Positions 57,002 to 64,000 of a stretch of DNA of 64,000 nucleotides are shown piece after piece. The DNA is from an uncultured Draconibacterium sp. (GTDB taxonomy: Bacteria > Bacteroidota > Bacteroidia > Bacteroidales > Prolixibacteraceae): the NCBI RefSeq assembly GCF_913063105.1, contig NZ_CAJXYQ010000008.1, positions 124,001-188,000 on the forward strand. The letters are read 5' to 3'. The notes under the pieces were generated by a model. That model was not told the DNA's origin. It worked only from the letters and a program-made list of their open reading frames with translations, and did not search any database. A program made the translations under genes and the position numbers. Each line of letters begins with the position of its first letter. Position 1 is the stretch's first letter.

Positions 57002-58223
57002 GAATGTAAAATTTTATGCCAGAGAGGGAAAAATTGATGCTCGTATTCAAATCTGCTTGATCCATGACCGCACACACACATTAAAAGTCACAACGAAACA
57101 TACTATCCCCAAAAATGCGTGGGATAAATCGAATCAGCAAGTCAAGGAGATTTTTGAGGGAGCGGATCAGCTGAATGAAATGCTATTACAAAAGAAACTT
57201 GAGGTATTAAAACAGTACAGAACTCTTCACCAACAGGGTGTGACTGAATGGACTGATCTATCACACCGTCTAAAATCTTTTATAAAAACGGGTAAAACAG
57301 AGTACCATTCAGTAAAAAGTCAGGAGCTGCATATGTATATGGGGGAGGCGATTAATCGTTTTCTGAAAGCGAGAGAGGTGGAGTATAAGCCCGAAACGAA
57401 TCGGAAGTACGAAGTCTTAGCTATTGTCTGGAATCATTTCGAAACACATTTAAAACGTCAAGTATCACTGAATAAGCTTTCCTATACTGATATGGAAGAA
57501 TTTAGATTGTACCTGATCAAAGAAAGGAAGAACCGAAACGATACGGTCTATAAAATGTTAGCAGCGTTAAAATGTGTGCTTCGTTGGCTGATTCAAAACG
57601 ATTACTCGATCAATCCTAAATGTTTAGAATTAGGGCAGAAAGTAAAAGTGAAAAATGAGATCGTTACTCTTTCTGAGAAGGAACTTAAACAACTTCAGAA
57701 GGTAAAATTAAAGAAGGAACTTAAGCCGATTCGAGACTGCTTTTTATTCCAAGTATTTACTGGACAACGTTATTCGGATATGCAGCAGCTTTCGCCAGAT
57801 CAGATAAACAATAATAATTGGGAGTTCCAGTCGGTAAAAACAGGCAAGGACATGCTTGTTCCATTAGTCGGGTGGGGGAGTACTGCATATAATGTAGCAA
57901 GTGTTCATCAGTTTTGCTTCCCTAAGTACGTTCCGCAGTATTTTAACAGGGCAATAAAAACGATTTGCAGAGAGGCAGGTATTACAGAGATGGTAAAACT
58001 TAAAAGATACAGTGGAGGTAAGACAATAACAATAAATAAACCTAAATGTGATCTTATATCAAGTCATACTGCCAGAAGAACGTGCGTAAGTCTATTGCTT
58101 GAAAAAGGAGTCCCACCAACAGTGGTAATGAAGCTTACTGGACATTCGAGTATCCAGACTATGATGCGTTATGAACGAACAACAAATGATTCATTGATAC
58201 AGGCGTTCACGTCGGTAAAATAG
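57000..58223 (+). CDS. Tyrosine recombinase / integrase
   Basis: 407 aa from the ATG at 57000, which starts the arm-binding domain cleanly (MNVKFYAREGKIDARI); the frame opens earlier at 56973. N-terminal arm domain, SAM-like core domain (about 110-210, RFLKAREVEYKPETNRKYEV) and a catalytic domain with Arg257 in TGQRYSDM, His356 and Arg359 in SHTARRT, His382 in GHSS and nucleophile Tyr391 in MRYERTT. All key residues are kept. It begins 124 bp from the 5' end of tRNA-Leu and is likely to have moved the island to its right. Confidence 0.92.
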   Translation: MNVKFYAREGKIDARIQICLIHDRTHTLKVTTKHTIPKNAWDKSNQQVKEIFEGADQLNEMLLQKKLEVLKQYRTLHQQGVTEWTDLSHRLKSFIKTGKTEYHSVKSQELHMYMGEAINRFLKAREVEYKPETNRKYEVLAIVWNHFETHLKRQVSLNKLSYTDMEEFRLYLIKERKNRNDTVYKMLAALKCVLRWLIQNDYSINPKCLELGQKVKVKNEIVTLSEKELKQLQKVKLKKELKPIRDCFLFQVFTGQRYSDMQQLSPDQINNNNWEFQSVKTGKDMLVPLVGWGSTAYNVASVHQFCFPKYVPQYFNRAIKTICREAGITEMVKLKRYSGGKTITINKPKCDLISSHTARRTCVSLLLEKGVPPTVVMKLTGHSSIQTMMRYERTTNDSLIQAFTSVK

Positions 58224-58338
58224 GGACATGTATTAATACATATAAATGCAAAATTGTTTTTTCACACTAAGACGATAAATGTTAGGAACTCTTGTTGCAA
58301 TTCTTTTATCCCCTCTGCCATATTAGGTAATTTTGAGT

Positions 58339-58515
58339 ATGAGTAAAATCAAAACAGAGAATCGCAAGATTGAACCAGCGAATAAGAGCGAAAGTAATCC
58401 TTATGTTTTAGTACGGATAGCACTGGATTGGGTCAGGTCACTGAGTCCCACTTTTGCAATAGAAAATTTGGATTGTGTCGATGCTATTGTTCCACCTTCA
58501 CACTGGAGAGATTAA
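58339..58515 (+). CDS. Small hypothetical protein, 58 aa
   Basis: ATG at 58339 (an in-frame TTG lies 6 bp earlier). The protein (MSKIKTENRKIEPANKSES to VPPSHWRD) is polar at its N-terminus with a hydrophobic middle (LVRIALDWVRSL). It is followed by two further small genes with the same orientation. I recognise no family. Coding status is uncertain. Confidence 0.35.
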   Translation: MSKIKTENRKIEPANKSESNPYVLVRIALDWVRSLSPTFAIENLDCVDAIVPPSHWRD

Positions 58516-58542
58516 TTTTTATATAAAAAATAATAGATAAGT

Positions 58543-58710
58543 ATGGACGAGTATTTTGTATTAAACGAGGAAGAAAAAACACATCGTGTAACACGTCAAG
58601 AAGACTGGGAGTTCTGGGCGTATGTGGAATCTATGGAGAATCAGAGAAATATGATGTTCCCTTTAATGTACGGCGAAAATTTTCTTAGGGCGGAAGGAGT
58701 AAGAGTATGA
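58543..58710 (+). CDS. Small hypothetical protein, 55 aa
   Basis: An acidic, tryptophan-rich short protein (MDEYFVLNEEEKTHRVTRQ, then DWEFWAYVESMENQRNM). The next gene's ATG overlaps its stop codon (ATGA), the sign of a real translationally coupled pair. No family recognised. Confidence 0.5.
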   Translation: MDEYFVLNEEEKTHRVTRQEDWEFWAYVESMENQRNMMFPLMYGENFLRAEGVRV

Positions 58711-58886
58711 GTAAACTAATTAATTGGAAGATGCCTTTCGAGGAGGAGCAAGTTAAAATGGAGGAACTTACAAAGTTTGAGAAAAAAATGATTCATAGCC
58801 TAATGTGTATTGGGATGACATGGGAACAGGCTTTTAATGAAGTGGCTAATATTGTAAATAAAGATACTCAACTAGTTCCGTCATAA
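58707..58886 (+). CDS. Small hypothetical protein, 59 aa
   Basis: Starts inside the stop codon of the previous gene (ATGA). The sequence (MSKLINWKMPFEEEQVKME, then FEKKMIHSLMCIGMTWEQAF) looks like a compact helical protein. A terminator follows 27 bp after the stop. No family recognised; it probably belongs to the mobile element. Confidence 0.5.
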   Translation: MSKLINWKMPFEEEQVKMEELTKFEKKMIHSLMCIGMTWEQAFNEVANIVNKDTQLVPS

Positions 58887-58913
58887 ACAAACATTGCCAT
58901 GTAAGTGTATATG

Positions 58914-58941
58914 CGGGAATTCTATTCAGGATTCCCGTTTC
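58914..58941 (+). terminator. Rho-independent terminator after the small-gene run
   Basis: A perfect 7-bp stem (CGGGAAT at 58914-58920, ATTCCCG at 58931-58937) with a 10-nt loop and a short T-tract. Confidence 0.6.
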
Positions 58942-59449
58942 TATTTATTAAGAGCGATATTGCGCAATTATCATAATAGCTACTTCTTACGTTTAAATAT
59001 TCTTAATAAGTCACTTTAACAATAAAAAGCATTTAGAGACTGTCAGTTTGATGAACCAATACAGACAGTTTTTCTTTTACTTGCAAATTATTTTTGACAA
59101 ATACTGACAATACATTTTCAAGGCAAAAGTCGGATACTACAATCTTTCTGGATGTTCATCACTATGAGATAAGCTCTTTGTCAGGATACCAATTAAACTT
59201 AGTCGTATGTTAATTGAATGTTAAGTGCGGGCGATCTATAATTCGAAGAGTTTGGATATAGAAGGAAATACAATTAAAGCATACCAAGTTTCAGTATCTC
59301 AAAATGATTACCAACCACTTTGTCATCAATATATTATATAGATCTTCTATCTTGCTGGTATATTGTAGAATAGGGTGTTGTTGTGGGGTGTTTTTCTCTT
59401 TGTTTTTTAAATAACTGTTAGTACACTTGCACCCAAAATAAGTCGAGCT
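58942..59449. other. 508-bp AT-rich non-coding stretch
   Basis: No convincing gene. It contains one further weak inverted repeat (ACTGTC at 59039-59044 with GACAGT at 59064-59069, followed by a T-run), which may be another terminator, and long AT tracts. No attachment-site repeat of the tRNA 3' end was found by eye. Confidence 0.4.
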
Positions 59450-60418
59450 ATGTCGAAAAATGGATATATAAATTTCCCCTTGCATTTTCTAACAGGTCTT
59501 CTCGAAGATCCCCAAAGAGAAGCAACCCGAATAATTGATTATGGAATTATCAGTTTTATTAATCAGCAACCCAAGATGGGCTTAGGCGAATTGGTTAAAA
59601 AAGTGCTATTCATGTATTATAACAATAAGCCTTTTTTGGTCGATGACGTTGAAGAACAGTTGGATGTATTTTACGGGGAAGAAGAAAACCCCGATAGTAG
59701 CTACCATGGCAGATTTGATTTCGATGAAAATTATAACGGGTTTACGAACGACGAGGGGAAGTTTCTGCCAACCGAGTTAGATGAGATGGTTAAAATTATT
59801 GAAAATGATAATCAACTAGAACGATTATTTCGTAAAAACGAACGATTGTTCACATACAATTATGCTCAGCATTTTCTAAAGTTCTCAGGGGGGGATTTAC
59901 AGGATACAGAGAATTCGTATAATGATCTAAGAAATAAAATTGATTTTTTCGAAAGAATATACGGTACAGATGCTTATGCCAGTGTTAAGTTGAGTCTTCT
60001 TTTTGAAGTGTTTAAAGGGCGATTTCCTCTTCACGAGTTTTTGTTTCTATCCGCAGCAAAATCAATAATAGGTAAAAGAAATTTTAATGCCACCAACAAA
60101 AATATTGTGGTAATGCGAGCCTGTGGTGCAAAAAACAAAGAAGTCTTTAATCAGATAAAGAAGAATCCAAAGGTTCATGAGTTCTGTGAGCAGTATTCTA
60201 AGCGTTTTCAGTTCGATAAAATTATGAACTCGCTGACAAGAAAAAAGCAATTAGTGAAAATAAGCGATTATCGTCATATATATCTGTCCTCGTCATTGGA
60301 TCATGAAGAACTACTCATCCGTATTTCTGAACGAAAAAGAGAATATAAAAAACCTATCAGCGATGAAAGAGAGGCAGGTAGGAAATTAAGGGATCAGATT
60401 CGAGGATCAAATGATTGA
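59450..60418 (+). CDS. Hypothetical protein of a mobile element, 322 aa
   Basis: 322 aa, not secreted. N-terminal half: YINFPLHFLTGLLEDPQREATRIIDYGI, then a helical, acidic middle (VDDVEEQLDVFYGEEEN). C-terminal half: NKNIVVMRACGAKNKEVFNQ and FQFDKIMNSLTRKKQLVKIS, followed by a Lys/Arg-rich tail, which may be a winged-helix DNA-binding domain. I do not recognise the family; the shape would fit a replication- or transfer-associated protein, and 11-bp tandem repeats follow at once. The role is a guess. Confidence 0.6.
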   Translation: MSKNGYINFPLHFLTGLLEDPQREATRIIDYGIISFINQQPKMGLGELVKKVLFMYYNNKPFLVDDVEEQLDVFYGEEENPDSSYHGRFDFDENYNGFTNDEGKFLPTELDEMVKIIENDNQLERLFRKNERLFTYNYAQHFLKFSGGDLQDTENSYNDLRNKIDFFERIYGTDAYASVKLSLLFEVFKGRFPLHEFLFLSAAKSIIGKRNFNATNKNIVVMRACGAKNKEVFNQIKKNPKVHEFCEQYSKRFQFDKIMNSLTRKKQLVKISDYRHIYLSSSLDHEELLIRISERKREYKKPISDEREAGRKLRDQIRGSND

Positions 60419-60431
60419 TCATATTTCTGTG

Positions 60432-60468
60432 CATCTGAACAACATCTGAACAACATCTGAACAACATC
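60432..60468 (+). repeat. 11-bp tandem direct repeat, three copies plus a partial
   Basis: The unit CATCTGAACAA is repeated exactly at 60432-60442, 60443-60453 and 60454-60464, with a partial copy to 60468. It starts 13 bp after the stop of the 322-aa gene. It could be iterons bound by that protein or a simple slippage repeat. Confidence 0.75.
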
Positions 60469-60612
60469 CTTATACGATGTTTATAACAAAGAATGCTTAT
60501 AGAGAAGAATGACTGTAGATAATAGCTACTGCATAAATGCAGGTGGAGAGGTTTATGGAAGAACTGAAATGTTACCCAATGGATATGCAAATTAAACTAT
60601 ATACTAGTTTTC

Positions 60613-60765
60613 CTACATGAACTCCTTCCACTCGGATACTTCGTCCTTCGCTTCTTGGAAAGAACTTCCGCTTGCCAACAGTCTTTCGATTGCGCTTTGG
60701 TCTGATGTTGGCATTTCGCTTAATTCTTTCTGTTGTTCTGGTGTCAATTCGTATCTGTTTTCCAT
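60613..60765 (-). CDS. Small protein, paralog of the 60840 gene, 50 aa
   Basis: The minus-strand frame is MENRYELTPEQQKELSEM, then PTSDQSAIERLLASGSSFQ, then EAKDEVSEWKEFM. It aligns end to end with the C-terminal 47 residues of the gene at 60840 (KYKLTSEQQKELEAM, PVSDQDVIERLMADGNSFQ, EAKDELDRWEAFM), about 60% identical by eye. The gene is too short for most gene callers. It is probably a helical regulatory or structural protein of a mobile element. Spacing to the sister gene is 74 bp, and both are read towards the 322-aa gene. Confidence 0.8.
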   Translation of the reverse strand: MENRYELTPEQQKELSEMPTSDQSAIERLLASGSSFQEAKDEVSEWKEFM

Positions 60766-60839
60766 GGCTGTCTTCTTCAATATATAGTTTTGTTCGTGAC
60801 TTCGATAGCTATTCTTTGCTCTACTTTGTTATTAAAAGG

Positions 60840-61016
60840 CTACATAAACGCCTCCCATCGATCCAACTCATCCTTTGCCTCCTGAAACGAATTGCCGTCT
60901 GCCATTAGTCTTTCGATTACGTCCTGATCAGAGACTGGCATTGCTTCAAGTTCCTTCTGCTGCTCAGAAGTGAGTTTATATTTCTTGCCTTGCCCATTGT
61001 TGTTGTTATTGCTCAT
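60840..61016 (-). CDS. Small protein, paralog of the 60613 gene, 58 aa
   Basis: ATG at 61016 (the frame is open to 61100, but this start is preferred because the sister gene begins at the same motif). It has a polar leader (MSNNNNNGQGKK) and then the shared core KYKLTSEQQKELEAMPVSD. The conserved layout (QQKELxxMPxSDQ, then IERLxAxGxSFQEAKDE) suggests a short helical protein. No known family recognised. Confidence 0.8.
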   Translation of the reverse strand: MSNNNNNGQGKKYKLTSEQQKELEAMPVSDQDVIERLMADGNSFQEAKDELDRWEAFM

Positions 61017-61160
61017 GATATGATGAAGATAGTAAAAATTGCCTTCTACCAACAATTGTATCTTGTAAGTGTCCTTTAATCCGAACCTTGCACTGTACAA
61101 TTACGTTATTTATAATGGATGGTCGTTCAGACCGTCTGTGTGTTTGGGGGTTAACATTAA

Positions 61161-61186
61161 AAAGGGCAGTTATTGAGCTGCCCTTT
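61161..61186 (-). terminator. Rho-independent terminator of the 61206 gene
   Basis: A 9-bp stem (AAAGGGCAG at 61161-61169, CTGCCCTTT at 61178-61186) lies 19 bp after the stop of the minus-strand gene, and the minus strand continues with T residues (CTGCCCTTTTTAAT). Confidence 0.75.
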
Positions 61187-61205
61187 CTTCGTTTAACGGT
61201 GTATA

Positions 61206-61553
61206 CTACAACTCCCTATGCAGTTCGTTAAATCGCTCCATAGCAGCGTAAGGATTGCTATAGGTCTGTATTTCGCTTAAAGTAGGTTCTTCCCACGGGT
61301 AAAGCTCACGCATATCTTTTCGGTTGCTGCCGATTACATAGCGATCTATAATCTCATAATGCTTTATTCGGGTGTTCATATTGGTAACTTCGTACAGATA
61401 CCAGTGTACGCCTGTATGATACCTGTAGTATTTACATCCGTCCTTTGCTTCCTGTCCCATAAAGTTACTTGGAAGCATTCTTGGCTTTGGCGATCCCATT
61501 GAAGCAATTGCCTCATGCCAAGCATCACGTTTAACGTAAAATCCATCGTTCAT
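61206..61553 (-). CDS. Hypothetical protein, 115 aa
   Basis: Cytosolic-type protein (MNDGFYVKRDAWHEAIASM, then YYRYHTGVHWYLYEVTNMN, then EELYPW-type ELYPWEEPTLSEIQTYSNP). The aromatic-rich middle, the C-terminal AMERFNELHREL and the neighbouring gene's similar ending suggest the two share a fold. I do not recognise the family. The gene has its own terminator. Confidence 0.6.
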   Translation of the reverse strand: MNDGFYVKRDAWHEAIASMGSPKPRMLPSNFMGQEAKDGCKYYRYHTGVHWYLYEVTNMNTRIKHYEIIDRYVIGSNRKDMRELYPWEEPTLSEIQTYSNPYAAMERFNELHREL

Positions 61554-61716
61554 AATATCAAAAATTAGCTGTTAAGATTTGTTTTTGGTGTAATGTGTCG
61601 TCTACTTGACGATCGTGCCTAAACACGCTGTTTGCTACCCCATAGGGAAGCAGATTAGCCACAATGTAATGACGGTGTGCCTATTCCAGTTCAACCATCT
61701 TGTTAAACGCCTCATC

Positions 61717-61950
61717 TTAGCTTCGGAAAGTCCATGCCCATTTGCCGAATGATTTTGCACTGGGGTAAATTTCTCGATTGTCTGGTTTATAGGTTTTGCG
61801 TAAAAACACTTCGTAATGAACCTTCTTAACGTCGGGGTGACTAACTTCATAGATGTACGCTTTTGTGGTTTTGTTTAGTTGTTTGAAGTTAAAGCTTTTT
61901 ACTTCTCCTTTGCCTTCAAATAAAGTTCGTAGGAGGGTTAATTGTTTCAT
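61717..61950 (-). CDS. Hypothetical protein, 77 aa, probably shortened by a premature stop
   Basis: MKQLTLLRTLFEGKGEVKS, then VHYEVFLRKTYKPDNREIY, then PSAKSFGKWAWTFRS and a TAA. If that TAA is read through, the frame continues DEAFNKMVELE to a TAG at 61681, which matches the usual ending of these small Bacteroidota proteins (SKAFGxWAWT followed by an alpha-helix with FNEL). A TTA Leu codon mutated to TAA would explain this. The protein is likely trimmed by about 12 residues. The function is unknown. Confidence 0.55.
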   Translation of the reverse strand: MKQLTLLRTLFEGKGEVKSFNFKQLNKTTKAYIYEVSHPDVKKVHYEVFLRKTYKPDNREIYPSAKSFGKWAWTFRS

Positions 61951-62205
61951 AAAAATATTTGTTAAGTTTTATGAAAGTAAAGTTATCATATGCCGCCTGA
62001 GCGTTAGCGGTATCGTACCATGAATAGGCGGTATTATACCGACAACCTTACGGTAACTTGGGGAAAGGTAGAGTAAAAATAAATACTCCAGTTCGTTTGC
62101 GGAACAGTCTCGAATAGAAATAGACAAGGCATGGAGTATTGGAACTGTCTCAAAAAGAGATGTCTATCAAGGAGAAGAAAACGAGTCCGACAAAGCTTGG
62201 ATAAG

Positions 62206-63474
62206 TTATTTAGGTTGTCTGTTTGGTTTTGCCTCAATTGGATTTTTTTCAAACTTAACACGTAAATTATCTAGTATCTTCTTTTCCAGTTTCATTTCCA
62301 GTTCAGCAAGTTTTATCTTGAACTTGACCTGATCTTTCTGGGGTTCAGCGTAGATCTTGTCGAAAGATTGCATTATGAATGTCATTATCCTTTCTGAGTC
62401 GTCTTGGCTAGTGAAACGATCGAGTCCAATTAGCAACTCAATATGATGGTTAATTTCCATCGCCAACGTGGTTTTAAAACTATACTGTTCAAACAACATG
62501 CGTTCTTTGTTATATTGCTTTGTAGAAAAATACAGATAATATACGAGAGGAGACAGAATAAGAAACCTAATATAAAAGTTAATATCAACCGTACTGTTAA
62601 GATTCCATTCGTTCAGCCATAACTGACATGCATAAAGAATGAATAGGCTTAATAGTAACACCAATGAAACTCCGAATACGAACTTTCGCCATCTTCGCTG
62701 TGCTTTTTCATGTTGATTTCTGCGGTTTTCGAACTCTCCGCTTAATCCTGTTTTATGAGCTATGTTGTATATCTTTTCTATGCTGTCGAGTCTTTCTTTT
62801 GATTTTGTTTCGTAATCCTCAATCATTCCATAAAGCTTTGTCGAATCAGCGTTGAGTTTGTCTATGTTACGCCTCTTTTGTTTGGAACTGCTTAGCTCAC
62901 TTTCGATATTTGAGTGGGCAGTCTTAACTTTGTCTTCAATGTCGCTTATTCTTTGTTTTATAGCTTCAATAGATGATTTGCTTCTTTTTGTGTGAGATAG
63001 AATTCCTTCAATCTCACGGGAAATATGCTTGAGTTTCGTAACCTCCTTTTTGAGTTCAGTGGTTATTGTTTTTATCTGATCATATTTCTTTGAACATTCA
63101 TCTTTTACTGTGCTAATTTCTTTCTGAGCTTTTTGCGCAAGTTCTAGTGTTTTTTTTAAGCCTGTTTCAGGATCTTCCACCTTTTCCTTAAGAGGTAAGT
63201 ATTTGGAGGAGTAATACCGATTCGCATCATATAATAGCTTTGTTAGATCGGCTTTCTTTTCATTAAACGAACGCATGGACTTATCCATAGTTCCTTTTAA
63301 TCGGTTCAATTTTGTGAGATTGGTTTTGAACTCAGTATCCTTTTTCAAAACCGAAGAGTTGAGCCTCCCAATGTGATTTTGTAATACTTGAGCATTTTGA
63401 ACAATGTCTTGTATTTCCTGAACTAAATTGGATGCAATCTCCTTTTTTCGTTTAAGAGTGTCTTCTGTTGTCAT
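62206..63474 (-). CDS. Coiled-coil protein with two C-terminal transmembrane helices
   Basis: 422 aa. Residues 1-260 are almost continuous heptad-type coiled coil (IQDIVQNAQVLQNHIGRLN, YDQIKTITTELKKEVTKLK, KQRISDIEDKVKTAHSNIE). Then comes GEFENRRNQHEKAQRRWRK, a first membrane helix (265-287), a short loop, a second (299-317) and a cytosolic tail with YSFKTTLAMEINHHIELL. The layout resembles membrane-anchored sensor or effector subunits near restriction systems, but no known family could be assigned. It is divergently read from hsdM with a 277-bp shared control region. Confidence 0.75.
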   Translation of the reverse strand: MTTEDTLKRKKEIASNLVQEIQDIVQNAQVLQNHIGRLNSSVLKKDTEFKTNLTKLNRLKGTMDKSMRSFNEKKADLTKLLYDANRYYSSKYLPLKEKVEDPETGLKKTLELAQKAQKEISTVKDECSKKYDQIKTITTELKKEVTKLKHISREIEGILSHTKRSKSSIEAIKQRISDIEDKVKTAHSNIESELSSSKQKRRNIDKLNADSTKLYGMIEDYETKSKERLDSIEKIYNIAHKTGLSGEFENRRNQHEKAQRRWRKFVFGVSLVLLLSLFILYACQLWLNEWNLNSTVDINFYIRFLILSPLVYYLYFSTKQYNKERMLFEQYSFKTTLAMEINHHIELLIGLDRFTSQDDSERIMTFIMQSFDKIYAEPQKDQVKFKIKLAELEMKLEKKILDNLRVKFEKNPIEAKPNRQPK

Positions 63475-63561
63475 AGGGATAGGTTTAATTAAACAATGCG
63501 ATAAGAGTTATTGGTGTTCCTATATAAATATTCGGTGCTAAGTAATTGACAAAATGGTCGT

Positions 63562-63591
63562 TAAAGTTAATTAATCATAATTGAAATCAAA
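63562..63591 (-). promoter_or_regulatory. Possible promoter of the coiled-coil protein gene
   Basis: On the minus strand, TTTG (plus-strand 63588-63591) is followed after 18 nt by TAACTTTA (63562-63569), seven of eight matches to the Bacteroidota -7 consensus TAnnTTTG. It is 88 bp from the start codon. Weak evidence. Confidence 0.35.
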
Positions 63592-63751
63592 GAATAAGTT
63601 CTAACTTTTTTACAATCACTTCTTTTGAATACTCTTTTTGTCAAGTTGTAATTATGGGCTTTTATTTAATCAACTCTTCCCGTTAACTGGATAATTTTTC
63701 TACATTTATACACCTCAATTTTTAATAATTATGTAAATATACTACGACCCT

Positions 63752-64000
63752 ATGTCCGAAGACCAGAAGAAATTACTCCAGAGGCAGTTATGGAACATTG
63801 CTGATGAACTGCGTGGAAAAATGAATGCTGATGAGTTCCGTGACTATATGCTCGGATTCATCTTTTATAAATACCTGAGTGAACGAATGCACCAGTATGC
63901 CAACGAAATCCTCAAAGAGGACGGTATTCTGTTTGAGCATATCGATGAGGCTACAAAAGATGGACAAGAGATACTGGAAGCTGTAAAAGAAGAAGCCATT
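63752..64000 (+). CDS. hsdM: Type I restriction-modification methylase subunit HsdM (3' end outside window)
   Basis: Only the first 83 residues are present, reading to the last base. MSEDQKKLLQRQLWNIADE, then LRGKMNADEFRDYMLGFIF, then YKYLSERMHQYANEILKED is the HsdM N-terminal helical domain (PF12161), with DYMLGFIFYKYLSER a near-perfect family signature. The methylase core lies outside the window. It usually precedes hsdS and hsdR. It is divergent from the coiled-coil gene, and its own promoter is not clear. Confidence 0.9.
   Translation, partial: MSEDQKKLLQRQLWNIADELRGKMNADEFRDYMLGFIFYKYLSERMHQYANEILKEDGILFEHIDEATKDGQEILEAVKEEAI

Noticed and set aside
60672-60908. Plus-strand open frame of 78 aa
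   Set aside because: It is antisense to the two paralogous small genes, whose shared protein sequence shows the minus strand is coding.
62034-62261. Minus-strand frame of 75 aa overlapping the coiled-coil gene end
   Set aside because: No motif; the region also carries short palindromic sequence. I considered an oriT but saw no specific nic or relaxase evidence.
1-64000. CRISPR array, riboswitch or rRNA
   Set aside because: No regularly spaced repeats with unique spacers, no recognisable riboswitch fold and no rRNA were seen; the only RNA gene found is tRNA-Leu.

Overview
The window looks like a Bacteroidota chromosome, probably a marine or sediment member of the Marinilabiliales/Prolixibacteraceae type. 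This is inferred from the dense one-strand arrays of secreted CAZymes and S1 sulfatases, moderately low GC, lack of strong Shine-Dalgarno sites, one promoter of the Bacteroidota TTTG/TAnnTTTG type, a TonB plug/carboxypeptidase-regulatory protein, and intergenic repeats familiar from that phylum. The species cannot be named from the sequence.

Region 1 (1-54202) is a very large polysaccharide-utilisation locus. It holds 32 consecutive plus-strand genes, nearly all with a signal peptide or lipobox. In order: a GH141-like beta-helix enzyme with a PDZ tail (cut by the window edge), GH29, GH39, GH29, an FAD oxidoreductase, a heparinase II/III-type lyase, GH43, a GH28/GH49-like beta-helix, an SGNH esterase with permuted motif order, a divergent GH95, a DUF1961/YesU-like protein, GH30, a five-bladed-propeller hydrolase, a sialate-O-acetylesterase-type esterase, GH97, a beta-helix protein, a GHL15-like TIM barrel, sulfatase, lyase, sulfatase, a LamG-like protein, three sulfatases, an alpha/beta hydrolase, GH29, GH95, GH43-CBM, sulfatase, lyase, GH3 and an orphan TonB plug protein. 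Three GH29, two GH95 and a GH141-type enzyme, six sulfatases, three uronate-lyase-like proteins and three candidate esterases point to a branched, sulfated, acylated, fucose-rich and uronate-containing glycan such as a fucoidan-like algal or animal polysaccharide. That substrate is inferred, not shown. No SusC/SusD pair, sensor or anaerobic sulfatase-maturating enzyme lies in the window, so uptake and regulatory genes must be elsewhere.

Region 2 (54203-56876) is a decayed junction. It holds a galM (aldose 1-epimerase) pseudogene missing its N-terminus and carrying an internal amber stop, an intact parDE toxin-antitoxin pair with a recognisable promoter and operator, a dead tyrosine-recombinase gene on the minus strand, and a tRNA-Leu(CAG) with its terminator.

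Region 3 (56877-64000) is a mobile or genomic island next to the tRNA. It contains an intact tyrosine recombinase, several very small genes, an unrecognised 322-aa protein followed by 11-bp tandem repeats, a tandem pair of paralogous 50- and 58-aa proteins, two further small hypothetical genes, a coiled-coil membrane protein, and divergently from it the start of a type I restriction-modification methylase gene (hsdM) cut by the window end. The last two may be part of a defence cassette.
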